Source: Acidobacteriota bacterium (lineage in GTDB: Bacteria > Acidobacteriota > Terriglobia > Terriglobales > Acidobacteriaceae). From it: a DNA stretch of 64,000 bases. Of this stretch, positions 1 through 11,213 are shown in pieces. The translations under genes and the position numbers were made by a program. The stretch lies in contig JAJZBZ010000002.1 in assembly GCA_021846275.1 (NCBI GenBank), positions 1-64,000 on the forward strand. Direction: 5' to 3'. The notes beneath the pieces are model-generated. The model ran no database searches and had not been told where the DNA came from. It worked only from the letters and a program-made list of their open reading frames with translations. Position 1 is the first letter of the stretch; every line of letters starts with the position of its first letter.

Positions 1-102
1 CTTCGTAATCGCCGCCGTCAGCGTCGTCTTCCCATGGTCAATGTGCCCAATCGTACCCACATTCACATGCGGCTTCGAACGATCAAATTTCTCCTTCGCC
101 AT
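1..102 (-). CDS. tuf: elongation factor Tu, N-terminal fragment (cut by window edge)
   Basis: The first 34 codons of EF-Tu read leftward off the window. The protein begins [16 protein letters not shown] and contains the G1 (P-loop) element GHIDHGKTT, which binds the phosphates of GTP in the factor that brings aminoacyl-tRNA to the ribosome. It lies 100 bp after fusA and is the last gene of the classical rpsL-rpsG-fusA-tuf order. A purine-rich ribosome binding site precedes the ATG. The truncation is caused by the window boundary and is not a sign of a pseudogene. The rest of the gene cannot be assessed. Confidence 0.97.
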
Positions 103-202
103 CTCTCCCTCTGATCCTTTCCAGACTGAACTTCCGTTGCAACTCGGAGCACCGGCAATCCGGTTCCAGCCCCACAAAACCCTTATCTTTCCTGCCCTGC
201 CG

Positions 203-2284
<2,082 letters not shown>

Positions 2285-2379
2285 GTCAGCTTCTTCCTTG
2301 CGAACCCCCTGGATTCCAGGTTCGCGGTTGCAGATTCGTCATTGCGGCGACCGAAGCCGCCGCCCCAAAACAATGTCGC

Positions 2380-2850
2380 CTACCAGCGATAGTGAGCGAA
2401 GGCGCGGTTGGCCTCGGCCATGCGATGAACATCTTCCTTCTTCTTCATCGCGCCACCGCGACCGTTGGCCGCGTCGAGCAGCTCATTGCTGAGCTTTTCG
2501 ATCATGCCCTTTTCGCCACGGGCGCGTCCGTAGGAGATGATCCAGCGAATGGCCAGCGAGGTGCGCCGCTCGGGGTTAACCTCAATCGGAACCTGATAAT
2601 TGGCTCCGCCCACGCGACGGGACTTGACCTCGAGCAGCGGCTTGCAGTTCTCCACGGCGCGCTTGAAAAGCTTGATCGCCTCGTCTCCGCCACGCGACTC
2701 CAGATTGGTCATGGACTGGTAAAAAATGGCCTGCGCGGTGGACTTCTTGCCACCCCACATGAGCGAATTCACAAACTTGGTGACCAGCTCCGAACCATAG
2801 ACCGGGTCCGGCGCGACTTCCCGCTTGGCAATGTGACCTTTTCTCGGCAT
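2380..2850 (-). CDS. rpsG: 30S ribosomal protein S7
   Basis: This 156-residue protein matches the normal length of S7, a primary 16S rRNA binder that nucleates the 30S head. It begins [16 protein letters not shown] and has the family signature region [15 protein letters not shown], in which the basic N-terminus contacts rRNA. The C-terminus ends in NRAFAHYRW, typical of S7. The ATG start lies 45 bp after the rpsL stop. In the enterobacterial str operon S7 is the translational feedback repressor. Whether that holds here cannot be read from the sequence. Confidence 0.98.
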   Translation of the reverse strand: MPRKGHIAKREVAPDPVYGSELVTKFVNSLMWGGKKSTAQAIFYQSMTNLESRGGDEAIKLFKRAVENCKPLLEVKSRRVGGANYQVPIEVNPERRTSLAIRWIISYGRARGEKGMIEKLSNELLDAANGRGGAMKKKEDVHRMAEANRAFAHYRW

Positions 2851-2895
2851 CGTCCAATCCTTTGCATGTCCGCCGGAGCGACCGGGGACGGAAAA

Positions 2896-3300
2896 CTATT
2901 TCTTGCCCTTGCCGGCTGCCGCAGCGCCGCCCTTGCCACGCTTGGCTCCGTACTTCGAGCGACCCTGATTGCGACCGGCCACGCCGACCGAATCGAGGGT
3001 GCCGCGCACGACGTGGTAACGCACGCCGGGCAGATCCTTGACACGGCCGCCGCGGATGAGCACGATCGAGTGCTCCTGGAGGTTGTGGCCGATGCCCGGA
3101 ATGTAGGTGGTGACCTCGATGCCGTTGGTCAGGCGAACGCGGGCCACCTTGCGGAGGGCCGAGTTCGGCTTCTTCGGCGTCTGGGTGTAGACGCGCGTGC
3201 AGACACCGCGACGCTGCGGGCATGCCTGCAGAGCGGGCGACGCCGTCTTGAACCGGGGAGCCGTACGCCCCTTGCGAACCAGTTGACTGAATGTAGGCAA
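2896..3300 (-). CDS. rpsL: 30S ribosomal protein S12
   Basis: This 134-residue S12 is a decoding-centre protein. It carries the conserved [17 protein letters not shown] block, which contains the lysine whose substitution gives streptomycin resistance in other bacteria. It also carries [17 protein letters not shown]. The lysine is present, so no resistance substitution is visible. The protein is about ten residues longer than the E. coli one because of a C-terminal Gly/Ala/Lys tail. The start codon is TTG: a good AAGGAG (3308-3313) lies 7 nt upstream and no ATG or GTG start aligns with the conserved [10 protein letters not shown]-terminus. It is the first gene of the str operon. Confidence 0.97.
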   Translation of the reverse strand: MPTFSQLVRKGRTAPRFKTASPALQACPQRRGVCTRVYTQTPKKPNSALRKVARVRLTNGIEVTTYIPGIGHNLQEHSIVLIRGGRVKDLPGVRYHVVRGTLDSVGVAGRNQGRSKYGAKRGKGGAAAAGKGKK

Positions 3301-3701
3301 ACCGTTACTCCTTACCCAAACTCGACAGTCGCGCGCAACGAAGCTTCATCCCGGCATTCTGCCGTAGAAGCGTTCCCTGCTCGCGCCTGCTTCAAACCCA
3401 ATCTCAGACGAAAACCCGGACGGTGACCGCGTGCATCCCGATATTGCCTGGATGACCGGCTCCGTTTCCTGAGTTTTGGCCTGCATAGTCCTTCTGAGTG
3501 AAGGGTGTCGCAGGCACCGAAGCGATGTGCATCTCCTCTGCCCGAAGGGCTGAAAATCCGAAGATTTTCCGAGGCGAATCCGGATCAGACCACTGAGTCC
3601 GGATATTTTCTGGTGCGGGATCAGTCCCGACCGCGTCTGAATGCTACCCTCTTTGATCGGAAAACCACTCAAAGATGTCGCCCAGACGCATTCTTGACGA
3701 A
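3301..3701 (-). other. long untranslated leader of the str operon
   Basis: About 400 nt separate the predicted transcription start from the rpsL start codon. The only open frame of any size here (minus, 3346-3672, TTG start) has no convincing ribosome binding site and no recognisable protein character, so I treat the segment as untranslated. It contains short self-complementary stretches such as CCGAAGATTTTCCGAGG and a run of CTTCGG-type loops. It could therefore fold and carry regulation, but no known riboswitch or ribosomal leader motif was recognised. Confidence 0.5.
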
Positions 3702-3708
3702 CCTTCTT

Positions 3709-3737
3709 ACTCTAACAAGAACCGGGCTGGCGGTCAA
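3709..3737 (-). promoter_or_regulatory. sigma70-type promoter of the str operon
   Basis: Read on the minus strand, TTGACC (3732-3737) and TAGAGT (3709-3714) are separated by exactly 17 nt. They match the -35 and -10 consensus at 5/6 and 4/6 positions. Transcription would start near 3702. This is the best minus-strand promoter upstream of rpsL and fits the high expression expected of this operon. Assignment is by inspection only. Confidence 0.75.
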
Positions 3738-3750
3738 TAGGGGGGTGTTG

Positions 3751-3775
3751 CAGCCGTCAGGGATCAGCCGTCAGG
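3751..3775. repeat. short direct repeat of CAGCCGTCAGG
   Basis: CAGCCGTCAGG occurs at 3751-3761 and 3765-3775, a 14-bp period, ending inside the stop region of the nucleoside hydrolase gene. Read on the minus strand it is CCTGACGGCTG. The same unit forms longer tracts at 54174-54316, and a close relative (TGACGACTGA) occurs in the 30142-30553 array. Confidence 0.6.
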
Positions 3776-4889
3776 ACTGAGGGGCAAGGCGACGAAAGAG
3801 CAGGCCAAGAAACGCGGGCTGGCTGGAATGGAGGCAGACCTGAATCGGCGGAGCGGAGTTGCCTCCTGGATCGCTGAGCGATTGGGCGGTTGCTTTGGCC
3901 GTCGCTTCTTGCCCGGATGATGCCGAAGATAGCGGTAGGGTCATTCCCTGTGAAGTGACAAGCAGCGGCATGGGCTGTGTGGGGCAGAATCCGGGTTCGA
4001 GGATGGAGGCTGCGGCGACGGCATCGAAGAGTGTCGGGTTGGGCGAGTGGTTCCAGGAGTGAGGCAGCCACTCGGCGTAGAGCGCCTGAAGCGGCGCTGC
4101 GAAGGGCGTGTGGGCGTTGAAGATGCGGGTGCGCGCGGCGCGGCGGAGCGGAATCTGGGTGGAGTCGAGCGGATAGAGCCGGATGGGAATGCCGGAGGTG
4201 AAGACGGTTTGAGCGCCGGGCGTATCCTGAAGGATGTTCCACTCGGGTGCCGGAGGCGTGAGGCGACCGTCGGAGCCGGTGTAGCCATGGTGGATGGAGC
4301 CGCCCATGAGCACGATGCGGCCAAGCCGGTGCATGGTTTCGGGATTGCGGTCGATGGCGGCGGCGACGTTGAAGAGCGGTCCGATGGCGAGCAGAGTGAG
4401 CTGGTTGCCGTACTGATTGACGGCGGCCAGAAGCGCGGCGATGGCGTCGGGATGTGTGCGTGGAGGAAACTGTTCGGCGTAGGCGCGCTGGGTGAAGAGA
4501 TTGGTGGTCGAGGTGGGCAGGCCGGCGTAGACGGGGACACCGGTGACGTGGGCGTCGGCGAGGAAATGATCGAGCAGGCGGGCGCGCAGCTCGGTGTCAC
4601 CGAATGCAGTGGAGATGCCGACGACGCGAACCTGGGGGCTGCGCAGAAGCAGCGCGATGGCGAAGGCATCGTCGAGATCGTCGCCAATGTCGGTATCAAT
4701 CCAGACGAGCGTGGGGTGCGCCATCGGCCTTGAACTGTCTGCACGGACTGCGCGGGTGGAACCGATTGCGGCGGGGGACGCCGCGCGCGCGACGGGCAGG
4801 GCTGGCGAAGCAAGCAGCGCGGCGAGCAGCAGCAGCGAGCGACGACGAATGAAATGGACGACAAATGCGCAGCTGTGCGATAGGATCAT
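3771..4889 (-). CDS. exported nucleoside hydrolase (IUNH family)
   Basis: This 372-residue protein has an N-terminal export signal (basic FIRRRS, then LLLLAALLASPALPVARA) followed by an inosine/uridine-preferring nucleoside hydrolase domain. The aspartate cluster DTDIGDDLDDAFA at residues 65-77 binds the catalytic Ca2+. EWNILQD supplies the substrate-contacting Asn. A C-terminal NPTLFDAVAA gives a further Asp. The family hydrolyses the N-glycosidic bond of ribonucleosides. The signal peptide suggests periplasmic or extracellular nucleoside scavenging, which is inferred. The start at 4889 keeps the signal. A later ATG at residue 56 would give a cytosolic form. It is divergent from the phosphatase gene at 4928. 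Confidence 0.88.
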   Translation of the reverse strand: MILSHSCAFVVHFIRRRSLLLLAALLASPALPVARAASPAAIGSTRAVRADSSRPMAHPTLVWIDTDIGDDLDDAFAIALLLRSPQVRVVGISTAFGDTELRARLLDHFLADAHVTGVPVYAGLPTSTTNLFTQRAYAEQFPPRTHPDAIAALLAAVNQYGNQLTLLAIGPLFNVAAAIDRNPETMHRLGRIVLMGGSIHHGYTGSDGRLTPPAPEWNILQDTPGAQTVFTSGIPIRLYPLDSTQIPLRRAARTRIFNAHTPFAAPLQALYAEWLPHSWNHSPNPTLFDAVAAASILEPGFCPTQPMPLLVTSQGMTLPLSSASSGQEATAKATAQSLSDPGGNSAPPIQVCLHSSQPAFLGLLFRRLAPQS

Positions 4890-4927
4890 GCCAGTTCTCT
4901 CGGAATGAATCGTACAGGATTCTGCGG

Positions 4928-6970
4928 ATGGGCATGCGGGGAAGATGGATTGCCGGGATCGTTCTGGTGGCCGCAGTTGGGTCGGCGCGCGCGTGGAATC
5001 CTGTTGCGACGACGGACAAGACTGTGGGGAGCCAGGCCGCCACCTTCACGCAGGCGGACAATGGCGTACCGCTGATTTTGCTGGACGGGCAGTGGCGATT
5101 TCATCCGGGCGACGAGGCGGCAGAGCATCTGGACTGGGCGCAGCCGGGATTCAACGATTCGGGCTGGAAGCTGCTGCGCAGCGACGAGCCGTGGAGCGAG
5201 CAGGGACAGGACACTCCGGATGGCTACGGCTGGTATCGCTTTCGCGTGACGGTGGAAGGCGGCGCGCAGAGTGGCGCGAGGGAACCGATGGGCATTCTGC
5301 TGCCGCCGTTTGCGACCGGGTATGAGATTTTTGCCGATGGGCGGCAGATTGGATCGGCGGGAAGTTATGCGAAGGCTCCAATCCCCTTTGTGCGAACGGC
5401 AGCAGTGAGGGATGCGCTCTTCGAGCTGCCGCAGGCGGCACTGAATGGAGGCACGTCGACGCACACGTACCAGATTGCGCTGCGCGTGTGGTCAGATCCT
5501 TTGCTGGCACAGTACTACTTTTCGGGACCGAGTCGTGGCGGCGGCGAGGTGGGATCGCTGGCAACCCTGAACGAAGAAATTGTCCGGCAGAATACGCAGG
5601 AGATCTACTTCTACACGGACAATTTTACGTTCGCGGTGCTGGCCTTTGCGGTTGCGATTTTTTCACTCGGCCTATTCTGGTTTCGGCGGCGCGAGAGCGA
5701 GTATCTGTGGTTTGCCCTGGTGCCGGTGTTTCTGGGGCTGAATGCGCTGCTGAACATCCTGTTTGTGGTTCGATGGCAGATGTTGCCGCTGTGGGATCTG
5801 GTGGGTTCGGCAACGGAGATCGGCTACGAGGTTACGCTGCTGGTGTTTGTGAGCCGCGTGCTGGGATCGCCGTTGTCGCGTGTGCGCAAGGGCCTGATCG
5901 CGCTGGGAGTGCTTTCGATTTTCACCGTGCCGCTGTACTGGGCCGAGATCGTCACACCCCCGGTCGCAGGCTGGATCGGCATCCTGATGCTGATCCCGAT
6001 CTCGTTGTGGGTGCTGGGAAAGCTGACGCAGGAGAGTGTGCGCGGGAATACGATGGCGCGGCTGATGCTGTCTCCTGTTCTTCTGATGACGGGGCTGTCG
6101 CTGCTGGACGACCTGGCCGTGACACTGGCGCAGTTTCACCTGATCCGCGATTCTCAGATGTTTGAGCAGCCAATCCATGTGGCCGGTTTCAGTGTGCATT
6201 CGACGATGTTGGCGCAGACGCTGTTTCTGCTTTCGATGATGGGCTTTCTGGTGGATCGTTTCACGCGAGCGCGGCGACGCGAGGAGCATCTGGTCGCTTC
6301 GATGCAGGCCGCGCGGCAGGTGCAGCGGCTGCTGCTGCCGGAGGCGATGCCGGAGGTGGCGGGCGTGGAGATTGAGTGCGCGTACTATCCGGCGGAGATG
6401 GTGGGCGGGGATTTTTTTCTTGCCGTTCCGACGGAGCGTGATGGTCTGATCGCTCTGCTCGGCGACGTCTCCGGGAAGGGATTGCCGGCATCGATGCTGG
6501 TGGCGATGCTGGTGGGCGCGGCGCGCGCGCAGATGGCGATCACGACGGATCCGGCGTCGATTCTGAATGGGCTGAATGCCGCGTTGCGCGCGCACAGAAC
6601 GGGACACCTGGCGACGTGCGTGGTCTGTCATCTGGCCGCGGATGGGCAAGTGACGCTGGCCAGCGCCGGACATCCGGCACCGTATCGCAACGGAAGCGAG
6701 ATGGAGATGGAGGGCGCGTTGCCGCTGGGCGCGGTGGAGGATGGCGAATATGAAAACAGCGCGTTGCGGATGGAACCGGGGGATCGGCTGGTGATGATCT
6801 CCGACGGCATCCTCGAAGCGCAGGACGCGGCGGGAAATCTGCTGGGCTTTGCCGCGGCGGAAGAGGCTGCGGCGATGACCGCTCATGCGATGGCCGAGGC
6901 CGCGCTGGCGCATGGACAGACGGATGACATCACGGTGCTGGCGGTGACGCGACTGGCTGCGACGGCGTGA
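4928..6970 (+). CDS. 7TM-DISM-like membrane protein with SpoIIE/PP2C phosphatase domain
   Basis: A signal peptide (MRGRWIAGIVLVAAVGSARA) is followed by a beta-sandwich sensor of about 190 residues containing LDGQWRFHPGD and GWYRFRVTV. This resembles the extracytoplasmic module of 7TMR-DISM receptors. Seven or so membrane segments follow at residues 230-455. The C-terminal 220 residues form a SpoIIE-type PP2C phosphatase: RQVQRLLLP linker, EMVGGDFF, GDVSGKGLPASM, SDGILEA and DDITVLAV, with the metal-binding Asp residues present. Such proteins usually dephosphorylate anti-sigma-factor antagonists. No partner anti-sigma gene is adjacent. I chose the ATG at 4928, not an earlier in-frame one at 4865, because it starts the signal peptide and avoids overlap with the divergent gene. 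Confidence 0.85.
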   Translation: MGMRGRWIAGIVLVAAVGSARAWNPVATTDKTVGSQAATFTQADNGVPLILLDGQWRFHPGDEAAEHLDWAQPGFNDSGWKLLRSDEPWSEQGQDTPDGYGWYRFRVTVEGGAQSGAREPMGILLPPFATGYEIFADGRQIGSAGSYAKAPIPFVRTAAVRDALFELPQAALNGGTSTHTYQIALRVWSDPLLAQYYFSGPSRGGGEVGSLATLNEEIVRQNTQEIYFYTDNFTFAVLAFAVAIFSLGLFWFRRRESEYLWFALVPVFLGLNALLNILFVVRWQMLPLWDLVGSATEIGYEVTLLVFVSRVLGSPLSRVRKGLIALGVLSIFTVPLYWAEIVTPPVAGWIGILMLIPISLWVLGKLTQESVRGNTMARLMLSPVLLMTGLSLLDDLAVTLAQFHLIRDSQMFEQPIHVAGFSVHSTMLAQTLFLLSMMGFLVDRFTRARRREEHLVASMQAARQVQRLLLPEAMPEVAGVEIECAYYPAEMVGGDFFLAVPTERDGLIALLGDVSGKGLPASMLVAMLVGAARAQMAITTDPASILNGLNAALRAHRTGHLATCVVCHLAADGQVTLASAGHPAPYRNGSEMEMEGALPLGAVEDGEYENSALRMEPGDRLVMISDGILEAQDAAGNLLGFAAAEEAAAMTAHAMAEAALAHGQTDDITVLAVTRLAATA

Positions 6971-7021
6971 CCACACTGGCGGAGTTTGATGCCGACGTTT
7001 GCATCCGGAGCGAGAGCGTAA

Positions 7022-8077
7022 CTATTGGCCGAAGGCGATGTTGATGCCTGCGCCCAGCGTTCGGGTGGAGGGCGAGATGACCGGATGGACCTGATCGACG
7101 GCACGCGCGACGAGGCTCTTGTGGCCGTAACCGGCGTAGAGCGCGCGATGGTGGAGGACGTAGGAACCGACGAGGAAGCCGATGGTCTGGCCGACGATGA
7201 CATCTGAGGGGAAATGCTCCTTGGCGAGGACGCGGGCGACGCTGATGCCTTCAGCGAATCCGTAGGCGGCGGTCTGGATGTACCAGCGCGGATATTCCCC
7301 GGCAATGACGCGGGCCAGGGACATCGATGCCGTGGCGTGGTCGGAGGGGAAGGATGTATCCCACTGCCAGTGGCTGGTGCCGTCAGCCCAGAAGTTGCCC
7401 TGACCGTTGCCCTGCAATGGCCGGTGGCGATTGGAAACAAGCTTGATGAGCAGTGTTACGCTGCCGGAGTCGATAACGGCCTCCGCGCCGAGTCGTCCGG
7501 TTTCGGCGAGCTTCGGGTCTTTGGCGGCGAGTCCTGCGAAGTAAAAGCCGGCACCCTCCGCGCCCGAGGCATAAAACGAGCCGAAGTCGGAAAAGGTGTT
7601 GGCGGCGTTCTGGCGGCTGGTGTTCACGCCAAGCGCCTGCTGCGCATCGGCATCGTATGCAAGGGCCAGTCCTACGGCGGCACCGATGGGCAGCGCCCAG
7701 CGCAGGTCTTTTTTGCGGAATCGCGCCGGGCTGGTGAAGATGCCCTTCTCGTCCTGGCCGAGGTCTTCCACGCAGCGGACGAGGTGGGTGATGCCGCAGA
7801 GGACGGTTCCGGTGGCAGGCTGCCCGGCGGATGGCTGCCCGGCTGCGTCGATATTCAGCAGCGCGGCATCAAGGCTGGTGGCCGCGAGCGTGTTATCCGT
7901 GGCGGAAGCCAGGTCGGACTGCGCGCTTGAGATCGCCTCCAGCGAGGACGACGATGGATGGGCTGTCTGAGCGCTCTGCGCTGCGTAGACAGAAGACTGC
8001 GCCAGGCCGGAAGCAGACATCCCGAGGCAGAGGATGGCAAGCACGACAGGATGTGGGAGCGGAAATTGCCGGTTCAT
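7022..8077 (-). CDS. PAP2-family membrane-associated phosphatase
   Basis: The protein has about 351 residues, an N-terminal signal (HPVVLAILCLGMSASGLAQ) and a type 2 phosphatidic acid phosphatase core. The three catalytic motifs are KLVSNRHRP, SFPSDHATASM and SVARVLAKEHFPSDV, which supply the Lys/Arg, Ser-Asp-His and Arg/His residues. The family removes phosphate from lipid phosphates or undecaprenyl pyrophosphate. The substrate here is unknown. Residues 40-110 are a low-complexity Ala/Ser-rich linker. A TTG six codons upstream (8095) is an alternative start. It is convergent with the SpoIIE gene, 51 bp away. Confidence 0.85.
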   Translation of the reverse strand: MNRQFPLPHPVVLAILCLGMSASGLAQSSVYAAQSAQTAHPSSSSLEAISSAQSDLASATDNTLAATSLDAALLNIDAAGQPSAGQPATGTVLCGITHLVRCVEDLGQDEKGIFTSPARFRKKDLRWALPIGAAVGLALAYDADAQQALGVNTSRQNAANTFSDFGSFYASGAEGAGFYFAGLAAKDPKLAETGRLGAEAVIDSGSVTLLIKLVSNRHRPLQGNGQGNFWADGTSHWQWDTSFPSDHATASMSLARVIAGEYPRWYIQTAAYGFAEGISVARVLAKEHFPSDVIVGQTIGFLVGSYVLHHRALYAGYGHKSLVARAVDQVHPVISPSTRTLGAGINIAFGQ

Positions 8078-8336
8078 CCCCTTCAGTGTACTCAATCCAA
8101 TCCCAACCCCCTGCGCGACGCGAAGATGACACCGGATTCATCTTCTACAAAGAGAACAAACCGATGCGGATGCGGAACGTCCAAACGAAAGTTCATGCCA
8201 TGCGCTGATGCGAACGTTCGTGCGAAACAGGAGTTTCGGAGCGGGATTGCCGGAAGCGATCCTCAATGAGCGACAATTCTGAGCAGTATTCTGTGCAGGG
8301 CCTGAGCTGGCGGGAAAAATGACAGGGGATGAACGA

Positions 8337-8948
8337 ATGAAATCATCGCAGTGGACTCACCGACAGCGCTGGAGGCTCGCACTGCAATTCCTGCTGACGA
8401 TGAGCGTGGCGGTCATCTGCGCAGCAGTGGCGCGCGCGGAGCAGACGTTCACGGTGGACAGCAGGAGCAGCGCGATCACGTTTGCACTGACGGATACGCT
8501 GCACGCGGTCAACGGTAAATTCGGATTTGCATCCGGCACTGTCTCCTTCGATCCGCAGACGGGATCGATGTCCGGACTGCTGACCGTGAATGCAACGAGC
8601 GGACACAGCGACAGCCCGACGCGGGATCGGCGGATGATTAAGGAAGAACTGGAGGCTGCCGCTTTCCCGACAATCACATTTGCGCCGCAGAAGTTCACGG
8701 GGAGTTTTCAGCCACAGGGAAAATCGACGCTTCAGGTGACCGGGGAATTTTCTCTGCTGGGGAAGATTCATACGATAACCGTTCCCATGCAGGTGAGCGC
8801 GAGCGGCGGCAAAGCGACAGCGATGGGGACATTTCCGATTCCCTATATTGCCTGGGGCATGAAGGATCCAAGCGTGCTGTTTCTGCGCGTGGGCAAAGTG
8901 GTGACGATCGGACTGACAATCAACGGAACGCTGACGCAGGGAGAGTGA
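8337..8948 (+). CDS. YceI-family periplasmic lipid-binding-like protein
   Basis: A 203-residue exported protein. The signal peptide contains FLLTMSVAVICAAVARA. The mature part is a YceI-type lipocalin-like barrel, with FTVDSRSSAITFALTDT at the start, a central DSPTRDRRMIKEELEAAAFP and a C-terminal VGKVVTIGLTINGTLTQ. YceI proteins bind isoprenoid-type lipids in structures of homologues. The physiological role is uncertain. The start at 8337 has AGGGG nine nt upstream. An ATG at 8319 is also in frame. It ends 6 nt before the response regulator, so the three genes probably form one transcript. Confidence 0.88.
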   Translation: MKSSQWTHRQRWRLALQFLLTMSVAVICAAVARAEQTFTVDSRSSAITFALTDTLHAVNGKFGFASGTVSFDPQTGSMSGLLTVNATSGHSDSPTRDRRMIKEELEAAAFPTITFAPQKFTGSFQPQGKSTLQVTGEFSLLGKIHTITVPMQVSASGGKATAMGTFPIPYIAWGMKDPSVLFLRVGKVVTIGLTINGTLTQGE

Positions 8949-8954
8949 GAAGCG

Positions 8955-9635
8955 ATGCGGGTTCTGGTAGTGGAAGACGACGCGGCGAATCGGGAGTTTT
9001 TGCGGCGATCCCTGGCGGAAAGCGGCTACGAGCCGGTGATGGCGGCGACCGCGCGCGAGGCAAAACTGGCGGCGGAAACGACGCCGTGCGATTGCGGGAT
9101 TGTGGACCTGATGTTGCCGGATGGAGATGGCATCGGACTGATTCGCGATTTGAAGGAGTCGGGGTTTTCCGCGCCGATACTGATTCTTTCGGCGAAGCGG
9201 AGCGTGGACGAGCGCGTGCTGGGACTGCGAACGGGCGGGGATGATTACCTGACCAAGCCATACGCGATTGCGGAGCTGATGGCGCGGCTGGAGAATCTGG
9301 TGCGGCGAGCGGAATCGATTCCCGCCGAGCAGCGAACCGTGCTGCGCGTGCAGGATCTGACACTGGACCTGCTGCGCCGCGAGGCGCGACGCGGCGAGCA
9401 GGTGCTGGAGCTGACGACGCGCGAGTTTTCCCTGCTGGAGTTTCTCTGTCGCAACGCGGGCAGGATGGTGACGCGCTCGATGATCCTGGACAAGGTGTGG
9501 GGCATGCGGATTGATCCGGAGACGAACGTCGTGGATGTGCATATTTACCGGCTGCGCAACAAAATGGAGAGGCACGGGGAGCAGCCGATGCTGAAGACGA
9601 TTCGAGGCATGGGATATGTCCTCAAGGACAAATGA
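8955..9635 (+). CDS. OmpR/PhoB-family response regulator
   Basis: 226 residues: a receiver domain with the acidic pair ED-D at residues 7-9, phospho-acceptor Asp51 in GIVDLMLPDGDG, and the conserved Lys in DDYLTKPYA. A C-terminal winged helix follows (LELTTREFSLLEFLCRNAG, then TNVVDVHIYRLRNKM). It is the transcriptional output of the overlapping histidine kinase gene. The linkage to yceI (6 nt upstream) suggests the pair may respond to envelope lipids or stress, which is inference only. Confidence 0.95.
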   Translation: MRVLVVEDDAANREFLRRSLAESGYEPVMAATAREAKLAAETTPCDCGIVDLMLPDGDGIGLIRDLKESGFSAPILILSAKRSVDERVLGLRTGGDDYLTKPYAIAELMARLENLVRRAESIPAEQRTVLRVQDLTLDLLRREARRGEQVLELTTREFSLLEFLCRNAGRMVTRSMILDKVWGMRIDPETNVVDVHIYRLRNKMERHGEQPMLKTIRGMGYVLKDK

Positions 9636-11031
9636 GCGCGGCGTGACGGCGGCCTGGCGGATTGCGCTGGGCAGCACCCTCGTGTTTGCGCTGGGAACGA
9701 TGATCGCGTTTCTTTTGCTGCATGAGTTTGTCTCGCGCGAGATTCAGCGGCGCAGCGACGCCTGGCTGACGGGCGAGGTGAGCGTGCTGAGCGATGTGGC
9801 GGAGCGGACGCCGCGCGGAGCCTTGTATGACCGCATTGTGGACGAAGTGGCCCAGTTGGCTACCAAGGAGATTCCGGCGGGCATCAGTTCGGTCAGCGAT
9901 CCGACGCAGGCCGTGTTTTTCATGGAGACGGATGCGAATGACTCCCTGAAGCTGTGGGTTGGACCGAGTGACAGCGCAGTCTTTACGCGGATCATCACGC
10001 GCAATCGATTCAAGCCTGAGATTCCCATCAATGTGGCGATTGCAGGCCACGAGAATCCCTATCGCGTAGTGCAGTTTGTGGCCAACGATGGGAACGTGAT
10101 TTATCTGGGCATGTCGGAGCGGAATGACCATCAGGTGCTGGTGCGGATGCGCGGTTATTTCCTGATGATTTTCGTAGCGATCGTGTTGCTGGGATTTGCC
10201 ATCACGTTCGTCTCCTCGCGCCAGTTGCTCAGGCGTGTGCAGCGGGTGACGGAGACGGCGGCGCAGATTGACCAGGACAATCTGCAGAGCCGCGTGCCCG
10301 CAATCGACGGCAACGACGAGGTGGCGCAACTGACGGCCACAATGAATCGCATGCTGGACAGGATCTCCCGCACCGTGGAGCAGTTGCACTCCATGAGCGA
10401 CGCGCTGGCGCACGATCTGCGCAGCCCGATCACGGCGGTCCGCGGCAGGCTGGAACAGGCGCTGATGGCCGATGAGCCGGGCAGGATCAAGGAGCCGATT
10501 GCAGCGGCTGTGGAGGAACTGGATCAACTGGCGAACCTGCTGACGACTTCGCTCGATGTGGCCGAGGCCCGAGCCGGAGCGCTGCGCATGCATCGTACCC
10601 GCCTTGGTCTGAATCAACTGGTGCATTCGATTGTTGAACTGTATGAGCCCAGTCTGCATGAGCGCGCAATTTCCGTTCGCCTCCAGTGCGAGGAAGGAAT
10701 CGAAATTGAAGCCGACGCCGGACTGTTCCACCGAATGCTGGCCAATATACTCAACAATGCCATGCGGCATCTGCCACCGGGATCGACCGTGAGCCTGACG
10801 CTGCGGCGAGACGACGGGATGATGTGGATGACGGTTGAGGATAATGGCCCCGGATTTCCGCCGGAAGTATGCGCGCGGTTGTTTGAAAAGCACGTGAAAG
10901 GCCGGTCCTCGACCGGGCACGGCCTCGGGCTTGCGTTTCTGCACGCCGTGACCGTGGCACATGGTGGGACGATTGAGGGCAGAAATCGCACGAGTGGCGG
11001 AACACAGTTGATTCTGCGCTTTCCGTGCTGA
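9616..11031 (+). CDS. membrane histidine kinase (HAMP-HisKA-HATPase)
   Basis: 471 residues, overlapping the response regulator by 20 nt, which argues for translational coupling. Order: first membrane segment (residues 14-34), a periplasmic sensor of about 140 residues with no family I recognise, second membrane segment near residue 185, HAMP, then dimerisation domain with the phospho-acceptor His266 in ALAHDLRSPITA. The ATPase domain shows NILNNAMRHLPPGS (N box), VEDNGPGFP (G1) and GHGLGLAFLHAV (G2). The sensor specificity cannot be read from the sequence. Confidence 0.93.
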   Translation: MSSRTNERGVTAAWRIALGSTLVFALGTMIAFLLLHEFVSREIQRRSDAWLTGEVSVLSDVAERTPRGALYDRIVDEVAQLATKEIPAGISSVSDPTQAVFFMETDANDSLKLWVGPSDSAVFTRIITRNRFKPEIPINVAIAGHENPYRVVQFVANDGNVIYLGMSERNDHQVLVRMRGYFLMIFVAIVLLGFAITFVSSRQLLRRVQRVTETAAQIDQDNLQSRVPAIDGNDEVAQLTATMNRMLDRISRTVEQLHSMSDALAHDLRSPITAVRGRLEQALMADEPGRIKEPIAAAVEELDQLANLLTTSLDVAEARAGALRMHRTRLGLNQLVHSIVELYEPSLHERAISVRLQCEEGIEIEADAGLFHRMLANILNNAMRHLPPGSTVSLTLRRDDGMMWMTVEDNGPGFPPEVCARLFEKHVKGRSSTGHGLGLAFLHAVTVAHGGTIEGRNRTSGGTQLILRFPC

Positions 11032-11213
11032 CGACTGATCGCAAAGAACTCGCATCAAAATCAGAAGACAAGCTTGCAGTGCTGACGGATTGCGCGCGCT
11101 TTTTCATCGGACGGAAACATGGATTGTATGCGAGAACCACACTCATGGATCCTGCCGACGAGTCGCAACTTTTCGGCGGAAATGGTGTCCAAAAAAGGTT
11201 GGAGGAAACAGCG

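Noticed and set aside
1-102. tuf pseudogene
   Set aside because: The gene is cut by the window boundary. The visible part is intact.
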